The notes below the pieces were generated by a model. It was not told the origin of the DNA and searched no databases. It saw nothing but the letters and a program-made list of their open reading frames with translations. Of a DNA stretch of 64,000 nt, positions 55,060 to 63,080 are shown piece by piece (position 1 is the stretch's first letter; the number at the start of each line of letters is the position of its first letter). The stretch lies in contig CANOFW010000012.1 in assembly GCA_947565425.1 (NCBI GenBank), positions 19,219-83,218 of the forward strand, given 5' to 3'. A program made the position numbers and the translations under genes. The stretch comes from an uncultured Lachnospiraceae bacterium (GTDB lineage: Bacteria > Bacillota > Clostridia > Lachnospirales > Lachnospiraceae).

Positions 55060-56262
55060 ATGAAATATGTGATTGTGCTGGGCGACGGCATGGCAGACCG
55101 CCCGATAGACGAACTGGGAGGCATGACCCCCTTAGAATATGCTAAGACCCCGCAGATGGACGCGCTTGCGGCGGCTGGGGAGATTGGTATGGTGCACACC
55201 ATCCCGGAGGGCATGTCGCCGGGAAGCGATACGGCAAATCTCTCCGTATTAGGGTATGATCCCAAGATTTATTATTCTGGGCGTTCTCCCTTGGAGGCAT
55301 TGAGTATCGGAGTGGATATGAAGCCTACGGACGTCTCTTTGCGCTGTAATATTGTAACGCTCTCAGAAAAGGAAGAGAATTTCGAGGATAAGAAGATTTT
55401 AGATCACAGTTCCGGCGAGATTTCTACGGAGGAAGCGGCCATTCTGATTGACGCTGTCAAAAAAGAACTGGAGACAGATGTTTATAAATTTTATGTGGGC
55501 ACCAGCTACCGCCATCTGCTGATCTGGGACCAGGGGCAGGTTGTAGATTTAACGCCGCCTCATGATGTACTGGGACAGACTGTTGGACAGTATCTGCCCA
55601 AGGACGCCGTGCTCAAGGAGATGATGAAAAAGAGTTACGACATTCTGGTGAATCATCCCATCAATGTAGAGCGGAAAAAGAAAGGCCAGAATCCCGCCAA
55701 CGCCTGTTGGTTTTGGGGCGCGGGTACAAGGCCGTCTTTGTCTTCGTTCCAGGAAAAAACAGGATTAAAAGGCGCCATGATATCGGCGGTCGACCTTTTA
55801 AAAGGAATCGCGGTGGGCGTCTCCATGAAAAATATTTCCGTGGAAGGAGCCAATGGCGGGCTGAATACCAACTATGAAGGCAAAGCACAGGCAGCGGTAG
55901 ATGCGCTGACAAAAGAGGATTGTGATTTTGTCTATGTGCACTTAGAAGCCCCGGATGAGATGGGACATCAGGGCAGCGTGGAACGGAAGGTACAGGCGAT
56001 TGAGAATTTAGATGCGCGTGTGATTGCACCGATTAAGGCGGGACTGGAACAGGCGGGCGCAGAGTTCCGTATGCTTGTGATGCCCGATCATCCCACACCA
56101 ATTTCCCTGCGCACGCATACCGGCGACAGCGTTCCCTATTTGCTCTACGATAGCACGAAAGTGCAGCAGAATTCCTGGAAATATAACGAGCGGGAAGCAG
56201 AACAATCCGGGCACAGCGTGGCCAGAGGCTGCGAGATGATGGATTACCTGATTGGAAAATAG
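55060..56262 (+). CDS. ApgM-family protein: 2,3-bisphosphoglycerate-independent phosphoglycerate mutase or homoserine kinase
   Basis: 400 residues from ATG 55060 (AAGGAAAAGA upstream). Alkaline-phosphatase superfamily, archaeal-type ApgM: KYVIVLGDGMADRP with the first metal Asp, EGMSPGSDTANLSVLGYDP with the nucleophile Ser, VHLEAPDEMGHQG and VMPDHPTPISLRTHTGDSVP with the remaining metal ligands. ApgM interconverts 2- and 3-phosphoglycerate, but close relatives act as the missing homoserine kinase in some bacteria. Position right after hom favours the second role here, or a dual one. No thrB or thrC is visible in the window. Confidence 0.9.
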   Translation: MKYVIVLGDGMADRPIDELGGMTPLEYAKTPQMDALAAAGEIGMVHTIPEGMSPGSDTANLSVLGYDPKIYYSGRSPLEALSIGVDMKPTDVSLRCNIVTLSEKEENFEDKKILDHSSGEISTEEAAILIDAVKKELETDVYKFYVGTSYRHLLIWDQGQVVDLTPPHDVLGQTVGQYLPKDAVLKEMMKKSYDILVNHPINVERKKKGQNPANACWFWGAGTRPSLSSFQEKTGLKGAMISAVDLLKGIAVGVSMKNISVEGANGGLNTNYEGKAQAAVDALTKEDCDFVYVHLEAPDEMGHQGSVERKVQAIENLDARVIAPIKAGLEQAGAEFRMLVMPDHPTPISLRTHTGDSVPYLLYDSTKVQQNSWKYNEREAEQSGHSVARGCEMMDYLIGK

Positions 56263-56304
56263 AAAGTAATCGTGGACGTTGATTTGCCGCTGGAAGTTAA
56301 GCAA

Positions 56305-56745
56305 TCATAGGGTAATCCCTTGCAGCAAGTCAACGTTCCATACCATGAGCAGTATATTTTTTACGATAAAATTTATTATGACAATTCCCAGCGCCGCCCA
56401 GATATATACATCGCGGTATTTCATGCCAACCTTAATCTTGTGCTTAGAAATCCGTTCAATGCTCTGGCTGATTAAGAACCATCCTGCGGTAATGGCGGTG
56501 CATGGGACCAAGGGGTGGCAGATAAACGAGGTCACAATGTGCCCGTGCAGCAGCGCGGACACCGCCCTGGTGCCGCCGCAGCCTGGGCAATAAAGCCCGG
56601 TAACGCTATGGAAAATGCAAGGCGGCATAATCATTTTGAATGGCAGAGGCATAATCTGGTACATAAGCACGAGAATGCCAGATGCAAAGACGAGCGCCCA
56701 TCCGATATAAAATAATGCGGTTTCTTCTTTACTGCGGTTTCTCAA
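56305..56745 (-). CDS. DUF2752 membrane protein
   Basis: 146 residues from a TTG start with GGAGATGA a few bases upstream. Three or four hydrophobic segments (about 10-32, 68-88, 106-130) and the family motif GLYCPGCGGTRAVSALLHG, with paired cysteines. DUF2752 proteins are small membrane proteins of unknown function. It is the last gene of the minus-strand run that starts at 60867, 15 nt after the LanM-like gene, so it is probably in the same transcript. It converges with the ApgM-like gene. Confidence 0.88.
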   Translation of the reverse strand: MRNRSKEETALFYIGWALVFASGILVLMYQIMPLPFKMIMPPCIFHSVTGLYCPGCGGTRAVSALLHGHIVTSFICHPLVPCTAITAGWFLISQSIERISKHKIKVGMKYRDVYIWAALGIVIINFIVKNILLMVWNVDLLQGITL

Positions 56746-56760
56746 TATATCATCTCCGAT

Positions 56761-58395
56761 TTATCTATCTATAAATTGTTTGACAGCTTCCAATGCAGAT
56801 TTCGATTTCAAATATTTAATCTGCGTCTCAAACGCTGCACTCAAATTGTCGAGGGAAGTTACTGCAATCGCCCTCTTGAAAAAGGAAACGCCGTTTATAT
56901 AGCCAGTGTAATAGACAATCCCATCAGATTTTGCTTTAACTTCCATATTCAAAATGGGGATATTTCCATAAAACAAGGAACGATAAATTTCATCCTGAAA
57001 AAATTTGTTTTTTAAACATTGTTCAAACTGCCCTCTGGGCATGCATTCCATAATGTATTGGTACAGACGGTCATAAAGCTGTTTGTATAGCGGTTTCAAT
57101 GAATCCTTTATCTTAGCCGCTGTGGGGCAATCGTTTAAAAAAGAATATATGGTTTCATAGAACTCTTGCGTAGCGACCGGAACAATCCGATAAGAAACGG
57201 ATGTCGTCAATAAATTCCGATAATATTCTATCAGTTGCTGCCTGTGATTGTACAAACACGCTGCCGCCGTTGTAAATCCGTTTATGATTTGCTCCCTGAA
57301 CGCTGCTAAAACTGGAACCTGCCCTTCCACCGAAAAAGTTGCATTCTGCGCCGCTTTGCATGAAAATGCTTGCTTCATCAAACAGAGAGACGGGTCACAT
57401 ATGTCTTCACTGCTAATTGCGCTCGCGCTAAACGCGCATTCCATGTCGATGACGACCGGTCCTTCTAATGTCGCCATAATATTTTCATAATGAAGGTCCC
57501 GGACGCCAAACAGTTTGGAAATACATAACAGCGCGCCCAGTTTCGTAAAATATCTTCCTGCCTGTTCACCGCTCATCTCATCCGTATGGAATGCAAACTG
57601 CACCAGCCCGGTAGTATCTGGCAGCAAACGGATATTTAACGATGGCAATTGCATTTCCTTCTCCAAAAATTGTGAGCAAAAGGCAATCGCCTGCGTTACG
57701 ATCCAGTCAATTCTCATATCCCTCGGTTTATAAACATATTTTCCGTTGTCATAGTCAATGATACAGGGAACCTTTCCGTCACAGTGCATATCGCCGCCGG
57801 TCGGGATCAGCGAGCCGGCATCGTACACCAGCCTTGCAGCAGCCAATTGGCGTTGGATTGTTTCAATTCCCGATAAAAAATTATTGCTGCGCCGCAAAAA
57901 GAAATTGATAAAATTTTCGGGTGGTATATCCGCGCTGGGAGGGCTTACCACAAACCCTCCCAGCCGAAACAGATATTCTAATATATGGTGGGTATGGGAA
58001 GCAAACTTAGCATATATCTCTGACGCCCGTTTCAGCACATCTGCTGTCTTTTGTGGGTTTTGGGATAAAAAATAGAAAAATGTATAAGGGTTTTTCCCAA
58101 TATAGTCTGGCTCAATGGCTTTATCAAATTCTATCAGGAACGATATCAGTTCCCCTTGCAGCATGACCAGTTTCCGATAATCTATCTCATTTCGGATATG
58201 TGAAAGCAAGGATAAAACCCCATTCCTGGTCTCTTCCGTCTGTGGATTCAGATAGAAGCCCGTTAAGGGGCTAAGCTCCTGTAACAGAGCGTTCAATGAC
58301 GGGCGGGTTTGCCAATTGACCGAATAATAGATCCAATTCAGAGAACTCTGATATCGGTCGCAGTCTTTTGCGGTGGCTTTCATAAGGTTACACAT
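56761..58395 (-). CDS. Stand-alone LanM-like dehydratase (DUF4135), without cyclase domain
   Basis: 544 residues from ATG 58395, 5 nt after the previous stop; a GTG at 58431 is an alternative without a ribosome site. The sequence follows the dehydratase half of class II lanthipeptide synthetases: GGDMHCDGK (Asp202, His204), YVYKPRDMRID (Lys223), LFGVRDLHYENIMA (Asp300, His302, Asn305), VVIDME (Asp317), and R-I-V-P-V-A-T-Q with Arg403 and Thr409. Spacing agrees with the kinase-like and elimination residues of CylM as I remember them, so it should phosphorylate and possibly dehydrate Ser/Thr. A full LanM has ~1000 residues; the LanC-like zinc cyclase is missing, and the gene ends normally. No lanthipeptide leader, transporter or protease is nearby. 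Confidence 0.85.
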   Translation of the reverse strand: MCNLMKATAKDCDRYQSSLNWIYYSVNWQTRPSLNALLQELSPLTGFYLNPQTEETRNGVLSLLSHIRNEIDYRKLVMLQGELISFLIEFDKAIEPDYIGKNPYTFFYFLSQNPQKTADVLKRASEIYAKFASHTHHILEYLFRLGGFVVSPPSADIPPENFINFFLRRSNNFLSGIETIQRQLAAARLVYDAGSLIPTGGDMHCDGKVPCIIDYDNGKYVYKPRDMRIDWIVTQAIAFCSQFLEKEMQLPSLNIRLLPDTTGLVQFAFHTDEMSGEQAGRYFTKLGALLCISKLFGVRDLHYENIMATLEGPVVIDMECAFSASAISSEDICDPSLCLMKQAFSCKAAQNATFSVEGQVPVLAAFREQIINGFTTAAACLYNHRQQLIEYYRNLLTTSVSYRIVPVATQEFYETIYSFLNDCPTAAKIKDSLKPLYKQLYDRLYQYIMECMPRGQFEQCLKNKFFQDEIYRSLFYGNIPILNMEVKAKSDGIVYYTGYINGVSFFKRAIAVTSLDNLSAAFETQIKYLKSKSALEAVKQFIDR

Positions 58396-58400
58396 AATTC

Positions 58401-58760
58401 CTACGAAATCTCCTTTCCATCTGACGTACACCAGTTCTTGTGCTTGAGAAAGATTTCCCCGCTGGAAAGTGCGAGATACAGATACTTATAACACTGCATC
58501 ATAAGCTGCAGGAATTCTTCCCTGGAGCCCGCGCCATCACTGCCAATGCCAATGTTGGTATCATTATTGGGCGCATGGAAAGCCATGCCATCCGGCAGAA
58601 TCCCTGGTTTTATCAGCGTTTCAAAATAAGAATCCCAGATTTTTTTATCTGAGTCGGAAAACCTGATAATCTTATCTTTGCCCGCATCCATGAACTGCTG
58701 CGTATATTTGTCCAATAATTGCGTTAAACCTACGACATGGTCAAATTCTATTTTATTCAT
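58401..58760 (-). CDS. Unknown protein of the DUF2589/LanM-like cluster (119 aa)
   Basis: 119 residues from ATG 58760, preceded 7 nt upstream by GGAGGG; a TTG at 58775 in the same frame is less likely. Soluble, no signal peptide, largely helical at both ends. A central GIGSDGAGSREEF run and a C-terminal NWCTSDGKEIS carry Ser, Thr and Cys. I recognise no family. It lies directly before the LanM-like enzyme. It could be an accessory protein or, less likely, the substrate, since the Ser/Thr/Cys-bearing tail recalls precursor peptides. Confidence 0.75.
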   Translation of the reverse strand: MNKIEFDHVVGLTQLLDKYTQQFMDAGKDKIIRFSDSDKKIWDSYFETLIKPGILPDGMAFHAPNNDTNIGIGSDGAGSREEFLQLMMQCYKYLYLALSSGEIFLKHKNWCTSDGKEIS

Positions 58761-58802
58761 ACAGATTCCCTCCAATATCCGTTGCTACGCGTGTAGTGGG
58801 GT

Positions 58803-59342
58803 TCATTCGGTAACGTCTGCAACCGCGCGCTGCAATAAACATTTCATATTAGAATACCCTACCGTGCCAATGGCATTTGTCAGCGCAGCAAACAGTTCTT
58901 CATCCTGTTTCATATGTTCAATTAACTGCTCAGTGCAACCCTCCAAAGACAGGCCTTTGGCTGAGGCGACTGCCGCCACTTTACGCAGCAAAATGCTGCT
59001 TTCCTGAAGCAGCTGGCGCGTCCCTGCAAAGTAATCGTCTGCATAAGCTTTGCCCTGCTGCAAGCCGTTGAGCAGGTATTGCTTCTTGCGTTTCCTTTCG
59101 TATTTGCCGCCGGACCTGTCCCGTCCGTCTATCTCCGGCACATACTGGTACATCTGTGCTTTGAGGACGGCAAGGTCCGAAGCGAATGGGAGATGGTAAT
59201 TTTCGCTCATGGAGACAAGGCCTGCCAGGTATTCGCCTGCTTTTTCCTCCGGAAGGTAATAATCCTTATTAATTGCTTCAATTACCGGGACCATTTTCTC
59301 AAAATATTCTTCAAACTCTTCGATTACTTCTATCGAAAGCAT
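58803..59342 (-). CDS. Unknown helical protein of the DUF2589/LanM-like cluster (179 aa)
   Basis: 179 residues from ATG 59342 (or GTG 59345 one codon earlier) with AGGTTAGG upstream. It is rich in Glu, Lys, Ala and Leu and should be mostly helical: IEVIEEFEEYFEKMVPVIEAI at the start and a basic stretch RSGGKYERKRKKQYLLNG in the middle. No signal peptide, no membrane segment, no recognised motif. It begins 8 nt after the stop of the preceding gene, so it belongs to the operon. Confidence 0.75.
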   Translation of the reverse strand: MLSIEVIEEFEEYFEKMVPVIEAINKDYYLPEEKAGEYLAGLVSMSENYHLPFASDLAVLKAQMYQYVPEIDGRDRSGGKYERKRKKQYLLNGLQQGKAYADDYFAGTRQLLQESSILLRKVAAVASAKGLSLEGCTEQLIEHMKQDEELFAALTNAIGTVGYSNMKCLLQRAVADVTE

Positions 59343-59350
59343 CACATCAC

Positions 59351-60205
59351 CTAACCTAAGGTCAGAAAGCGCTTGGTCTCTCCGCTGTTCTCATCTTTAT
59401 CAACCACAAAGCTCACATCCTGTTCCCGGATCTTAAGTTTCACCCGCATCAACTGCTCCGGTGTGCAATTGCTTTCCATTTTGCCGGTTTCCGGCAGTAT
59501 GAGGATGCCGTCTTTTTGGTCAAAGATTTCCTTGAATTCAAAAAACATCGTGTTGCCGATGATTTGGCACATTTTTTTCAATGAAGATTTGTCAATAAAC
59601 GGCGTTTGCGTATCGGGATAAGAACCGAATTCCTGCTTACAGGCGTTTTTTAATGTGGAAACAAAGGCGTCCGTAAAGTCCAGCAGTTTCATTTCGCCTA
59701 TGTTATTTTCCTCTACATAGGTGTTCATATATGTATTCATTGAAGTGCAAATTGTCGCCACAGATGATTTATAACATGCTTTTAACTGTGGCTCCTCGCT
59801 TAATCGTATTACTCTTGGCTGTTCGGCCTGTTCCAGGTCAGGGTTCAGCGAAACCCCAATTTGCTCCGCCTCCACAGCGCCGTTTTTCAGCCAAACATTA
59901 TGCTCCTGCTTCTCATAATAGCTGTTTTTGATATTCCGGTACAGCAACGTGGGGAGGTTCCGTTCAATTATTACCAGGATTTTTTTCACCATTTCCTGGG
60001 TAATCTCCGTCTTTCGGATACCCATGATTTTCACGGGAACGTCTATTTCAGCTTCGTCAATGGTGTAATGGGGAACCGGCATCCCGCTTAAAATGGGATT
60101 CACATGATACTCTTCCGACAGGGCTGCGCTGTATGAATCGGCAATTTTGCGCGCCTGCAAAAAATCCGTTATCAGTACTCCTGCAAATTCACCAAATGTT
60201 ATCAT
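59351..60205 (-). CDS. DUF2589-related protein (284 aa)
   Basis: 284 residues, soluble. The N-terminal ~75 residues resemble a shortened DUF2589 pattern: a helical start (FAGVLITDFLQARKIADSYSAALSEEYH), then PVPHYTIDEAEIDVPVKIMGIRKTE, which parallels PIPYIRVDDATIDFNVKINSV of the upstream protein. The rest is helical and then ends in beta-type segments (GILILPETGK, RVKLKIREQDVSFVVD). Its start overlaps the upstream stop by 4 nt (ATGA). Function unknown; a hetero-assembly with the upstream protein is plausible. Confidence 0.78.
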   Translation of the reverse strand: MITFGEFAGVLITDFLQARKIADSYSAALSEEYHVNPILSGMPVPHYTIDEAEIDVPVKIMGIRKTEITQEMVKKILVIIERNLPTLLYRNIKNSYYEKQEHNVWLKNGAVEAEQIGVSLNPDLEQAEQPRVIRLSEEPQLKACYKSSVATICTSMNTYMNTYVEENNIGEMKLLDFTDAFVSTLKNACKQEFGSYPDTQTPFIDKSSLKKMCQIIGNTMFFEFKEIFDQKDGILILPETGKMESNCTPEQLMRVKLKIREQDVSFVVDKDENSGETKRFLTLG

Positions 60206-60867
60206 GATTTCTTCTCCTTTACCGTAGAGTTCTCGACCGTCGATGCATCAGAAAGCAAATCCAGTAAACGTTCCACCCCAACCGGCATATCGTCCTGTTT
60301 GGCATGGACATGGACGTTAAGGGAATAGTCCCGTTTCACGGTATCTGATGTGCTGCTCTTTTTCTGGTTGGAAATGGATGCGCTTAATTTGATTCCTGTT
60401 TTAAAGCGGAAGCCGTTATAACTGGCGTGCGCATCCACATTGCCGCCATATGTCAAATCAGTGGATGATTTTGTCTCCTGCACGGAATTGATTTTGACAT
60501 TGAAATCAATTGTCGCGTCGTCCACCCGAATATAAGGGATCGGTATCATAGTAAGAAGCGGTACCTTCAAATTTGTCACCTGTTTGAGGTTCTCTGTCCG
60601 GGAAGGCTTCTGCGTTTCGCCTTCCTCGCCTGATTCAGGCTCCTTCGTGCTCCCTGGTTTTGTCTCCTCGGGCGTAAGCGTCTTCTCATATTGGAAATCG
60701 ACGTATACCGGCTGGCGTTTGCCCTTTTTCCCTTCAAAACCGACCTCGTTAATAAAGTTCACTGTCGTGTGTGCCGCCTGGCTCTGTGCTTCTACAATTG
60801 CGCTCAAAGCGCCGCCTATGATGCTTCCTAAACTGATGGAAGAAATCTCGCTTCCGTAATCTGCCAT
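60202..60867 (-). CDS. DUF2589 family protein
   Basis: 221 residues from ATG 60867, chosen for AAAGGGGAA upstream and because family members start MA-x(2)-GSE. The conserved N terminus (SEISSISLGSIIGGALSAIVEAQSQAAHTTVNFINEVGF) and the LLTMIPIPYIRVDDATIDFNVKINSVQ segment are clear DUF2589 marks. Between them lies a Glu/Pro/Thr-rich linker (about 65-100) rich in Ser and Thr. The C-terminal part repeats Ser/Thr and ends NSTVKEKKS. The first gene of the operon, with a promoter about 75 nt upstream. DUF2589 has no established function that I know of. Confidence 0.88.
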   Translation of the reverse strand: MADYGSEISSISLGSIIGGALSAIVEAQSQAAHTTVNFINEVGFEGKKGKRQPVYVDFQYEKTLTPEETKPGSTKEPESGEEGETQKPSRTENLKQVTNLKVPLLTMIPIPYIRVDDATIDFNVKINSVQETKSSTDLTYGGNVDAHASYNGFRFKTGIKLSASISNQKKSSTSDTVKRDYSLNVHVHAKQDDMPVGVERLLDLLSDASTVENSTVKEKKS

Positions 60868-60942
60868 CTTAAATTCCCCTTTCAACCATTATTCTCATTC
60901 GTTTTGTGATTTATCTTATCGTTTTTAGGTGTCGATTTATAT

Positions 60943-60972
60943 ATTATAATCTATGTCCGGCGCTATTGTCTA
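60943..60972 (-). promoter_or_regulatory. Promoter of the DUF2589/LanM-like operon
   Basis: On the minus strand TAGACA (60967-60972), an 18 nt spacer and a perfect TATAAT (60943-60948). It predicts a leader of ~70 nt. Confidence 0.65.
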
Positions 60973-61019
60973 TCGCGGATTGTGGTTATTGTGGGTTTTC
61001 AAGATGTAAGTAGGTTTTC

Positions 61020-61065
61020 CTTGAGATAATGTGAGGTCGCTTCACATTATCTCAAGAAGTTTTTT
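61020..61065 (+). terminator. Strong orphan intrinsic terminator
   Basis: A perfect 15 bp stem (CTTGAGATAATGTGA with its complement), a 7 nt loop, then AAG and six T on the plus strand. No plus-strand gene precedes it between 60868 and 61020, so what it terminates is unclear. The rest of this ~260 nt gap holds the two divergent promoters. Confidence 0.8.
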
Positions 61066-61067
61066 AT

Positions 61068-61096
61068 TTGTCAAAAAGAAGATTATGTGCTACACT
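61068..61096 (+). promoter_or_regulatory. Promoter of the SprA-like gene
   Basis: TTGTCA at 61068-61073, a 17 nt spacer and TACACT at 61091-61096, directly after the orphan terminator. Confidence 0.65.
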
Positions 61097-61126
61097 AAAA
61101 TATAGTTTAGGGAAGGGGATGGAAGC

Positions 61127-61798
61127 ATGGCAGGTTTTATGGTAGGAATCAACACATCTTATAATGGTATACATCCGGCCGAGAAACAGATGGATGCGCC
61201 AGGCAGTCCACAGAACAACAAGGAGGCAGAGGAAGCTGGGAAGATTTCTAAGGGAGAGAGAGAACCCAGAGAAGAGCGTTTGCCGTGGGCGGATAAGACG
61301 CAGAAGGAAGAGAAGGGGCCGCAAGACGGTTTTAGACGCAAAGAGCCGGGCGAAGAGTGCCAGACTTGTAAGAACCGCAAGTATAAGGACGGTTCAGATG
61401 AGAATGTGTCCTTTAAGGCGGCAGCGCATATTTCCCCAGAGGCGGCAGCCGGTAGAGTGCGTGCCCATGAAGGAGAACATGTGGCAAATGCTTATAGTAA
61501 GGCGGCACAGAAGGGCGGAGAAGTGATGTCAGTTTCCGTGCGTATTGAGACGGCGATTTGCCCGGAATGCGGAAAGAATTATGTGTCCGGCGGTACAACT
61601 TCAACCAAGATCAGATATCCGGCGGATTCTGAGAAGGCGAAGGAGAAGAGCTCGCCGACAGATGACAAAGGCGCTCAGCGGCAGAATGTGAATCCCTACG
61701 CGGCCAATCAAAGGCAGAGTCAGGCAAATGCAGTGCGGGGTATGGGGTTTGATTATGCGACCAGGCCCTTAGAAGAATTTGAAATGGAGCGTTATTAA
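61127..61798 (+). CDS. SprA-related protein with HExxH motif
   Basis: 223 residues, no signal peptide. A charged, disordered N terminus (about 20-75) leads to a conserved core: CQTCKNRKYKDGSDENVSF, then RVRAHEGEHVANAYSKAAQ with HExxH at 114-118, then CPECGKNYVSGGTTSTKI. Four cysteines and the HExxH suggest a zinc-dependent fold; the family is known from SprA-like proteins of unclear role in many Gram-positives. The C terminus is Gln/Asn-rich. AAGGGG precedes the ATG. The DUF975 gene follows after 2 nt, so they are co-translated. Confidence 0.8.
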   Translation: MAGFMVGINTSYNGIHPAEKQMDAPGSPQNNKEAEEAGKISKGEREPREERLPWADKTQKEEKGPQDGFRRKEPGEECQTCKNRKYKDGSDENVSFKAAAHISPEAAAGRVRAHEGEHVANAYSKAAQKGGEVMSVSVRIETAICPECGKNYVSGGTTSTKIRYPADSEKAKEKSSPTDDKGAQRQNVNPYAANQRQSQANAVRGMGFDYATRPLEEFEMERY

Positions 61799-61800
61799 AT

Positions 61801-62571
61801 ATGAGACATACATCGGCAGAGTTAAAACGATTAGCAAGGGAACAGTTAAATGGGCACTGGGGGCTTGCCATTGGAGCCAACCTGTTAGTGCAGATGATAG
61901 TGTCAGGCTTATTGACGCCATTCTATTTTCTGCTTATCATTACCGGCAGCGGAACGGTGCAGTATATTACATATATGGTGGCGGCGATCATTATTTCAGC
62001 AGTCTCTATGGTATTACAGTGTGGGATTTTGAGAATGTATTTCGGATTTGCCAGGAAGCAGGAAGTCAGCGTAGGCATGATTTTTGGGGAATTTACCAGA
62101 AGACCGGACCGTTATATTCTGGGGTATGTGCTGATATTTGTTGTTGAGATAATGTGTATGCTGCCGGGGGCAATCTGTCTGGTAGTGGGGATTGTTGCTG
62201 ACACGGTGCTGGCAATCATGATAGGAGGAGCCTTGTATATTATCGGCTTTGTGGTTGTGATTTATGTATCGCTTCGCCTGTCGCAGATATTTTATCTGCT
62301 GGTGGAGCACGGTGATATGTCTGTTATTGAAGCGTTCCGCACCAGTTCGCAGATGATGGAAGGTAATATGGGCAGGTTTTTCTATATTTATGTGAGTTTT
62401 ATCGGCTGGTCGCTGCTGGGGCTTCTTTCTTGTGGCATAGGTATGTTGTGGGTGACGCCCTATATGATGCAGACGAACGTGAATTTCTATCGGGATTTGA
62501 TTGGGGAATTGGATGTGAATGAGGAAGTTGGTAAAGACAACGAGTGGGATAACCAGTTGTTTACTCCATGA
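61801..62571 (+). CDS. DUF975 integral membrane protein
   Basis: 256 residues, with the DUF975 start (AELKRLAREQLNGHWGLAIGANLLV) and five or six membrane segments (about 22-48, 52-78, 105-130, 135-160, 195-225). No enzymatic motif. Such proteins are common in Firmicutes and of unknown function. It starts 2 nt after the SprA-like stop and is probably co-transcribed from the promoter at 61068. Confidence 0.88.
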   Translation: MRHTSAELKRLAREQLNGHWGLAIGANLLVQMIVSGLLTPFYFLLIITGSGTVQYITYMVAAIIISAVSMVLQCGILRMYFGFARKQEVSVGMIFGEFTRRPDRYILGYVLIFVVEIMCMLPGAICLVVGIVADTVLAIMIGGALYIIGFVVVIYVSLRLSQIFYLLVEHGDMSVIEAFRTSSQMMEGNMGRFFYIYVSFIGWSLLGLLSCGIGMLWVTPYMMQTNVNFYRDLIGELDVNEEVGKDNEWDNQLFTP

Positions 62572-62750
62572 GTTCATATGGAATGTGTGCCAGGTATAAG
62601 GGTAGGTAACGAAGCCGTGTTATAATGTATAAACGAGTAATCAAATGAAGTGTATATTTTTTATCCTGAATTGCAAAGCGAGATTCCCGCTCAAGGGGGA
62701 AAGTAAAATACAAATAGAATAACAGAAGCCTGAGAAAGTGGCAATACAAA

Positions 62751-62780
62751 GACAGATGGAACAAAATCCACCTGTCTTTT
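62751..62780 (+). terminator. Possible intrinsic terminator
   Basis: GACAGATGG and CCACCTGTC pair with one mismatch around an 8 nt loop, followed by TTTT. It may end the DUF975 transcript about 180 nt downstream. Confidence 0.45.
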
Positions 62781-62863
62781 CTGTTATGGTAGAAAGAGCC
62801 GGCGGGGAAAGGCTTGGAAGGGACAGGACTACCATCACCAAGGAAGTGAGGAACTATTTTTGA
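62756..62863 (+). pseudogene. Probable IS30-type transposase N-terminal fragment
   Basis: A 35-codon frame whose last 15 residues, GRDRTTITKEVRNYF, match the helix-turn-helix recognition region of IS30-family transposases (pattern LGRDRTTIxKEV/I). Sequence before and after does not continue the family, and a stop follows at once. No terminal repeats or target duplication were found. It is a small remnant in the 62572-63080 gap. The rest of that gap holds only an extended -10-like box near 62618, a weak hairpin and the downstream promoter. Confidence 0.4.
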
Positions 62864-63011
62864 ATGTCGCTTGCAAAAGGTGAAATTCGGGTACAAAACG
62901 GGAAGGTCGGTTTGCTATCGGCCATAAATATCGGGATGGAAAAATATATATAACAAATTATACCAAAAAAAATGCAAATCATCCCATACCCACTAAAGCA
63001 AAATTCTTATC

Positions 63012-63020
63012 TGCTATAAT
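63012..63020 (+). promoter_or_regulatory. Extended -10 promoter of the solute-binding protein gene
   Basis: TGCTATAAT ends at 63020, a full extended -10; no good -35 is present. A small hairpin (CTCTGT...ACAGAG, 63034-63051) follows in the leader. Confidence 0.5.
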
Positions 63021-63080
63021 TACAATATAAAATCTCTGTGCCGCGACAGAGGGCTCATGTCAGACGAAAGGTGAGGAAAA

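Noticed and set aside
56274-56339. Hairpin between the ApgM-like and DUF2752 genes as a terminator
   Set aside because: The arms pair over about 13 bp but the right arm lies in the DUF2752 coding end and no T run follows on either strand.
62572-62700. A further gene after DUF975
   Set aside because: No frame with a ribosome site and sensible protein was found; only an extended -10-like box is visible.
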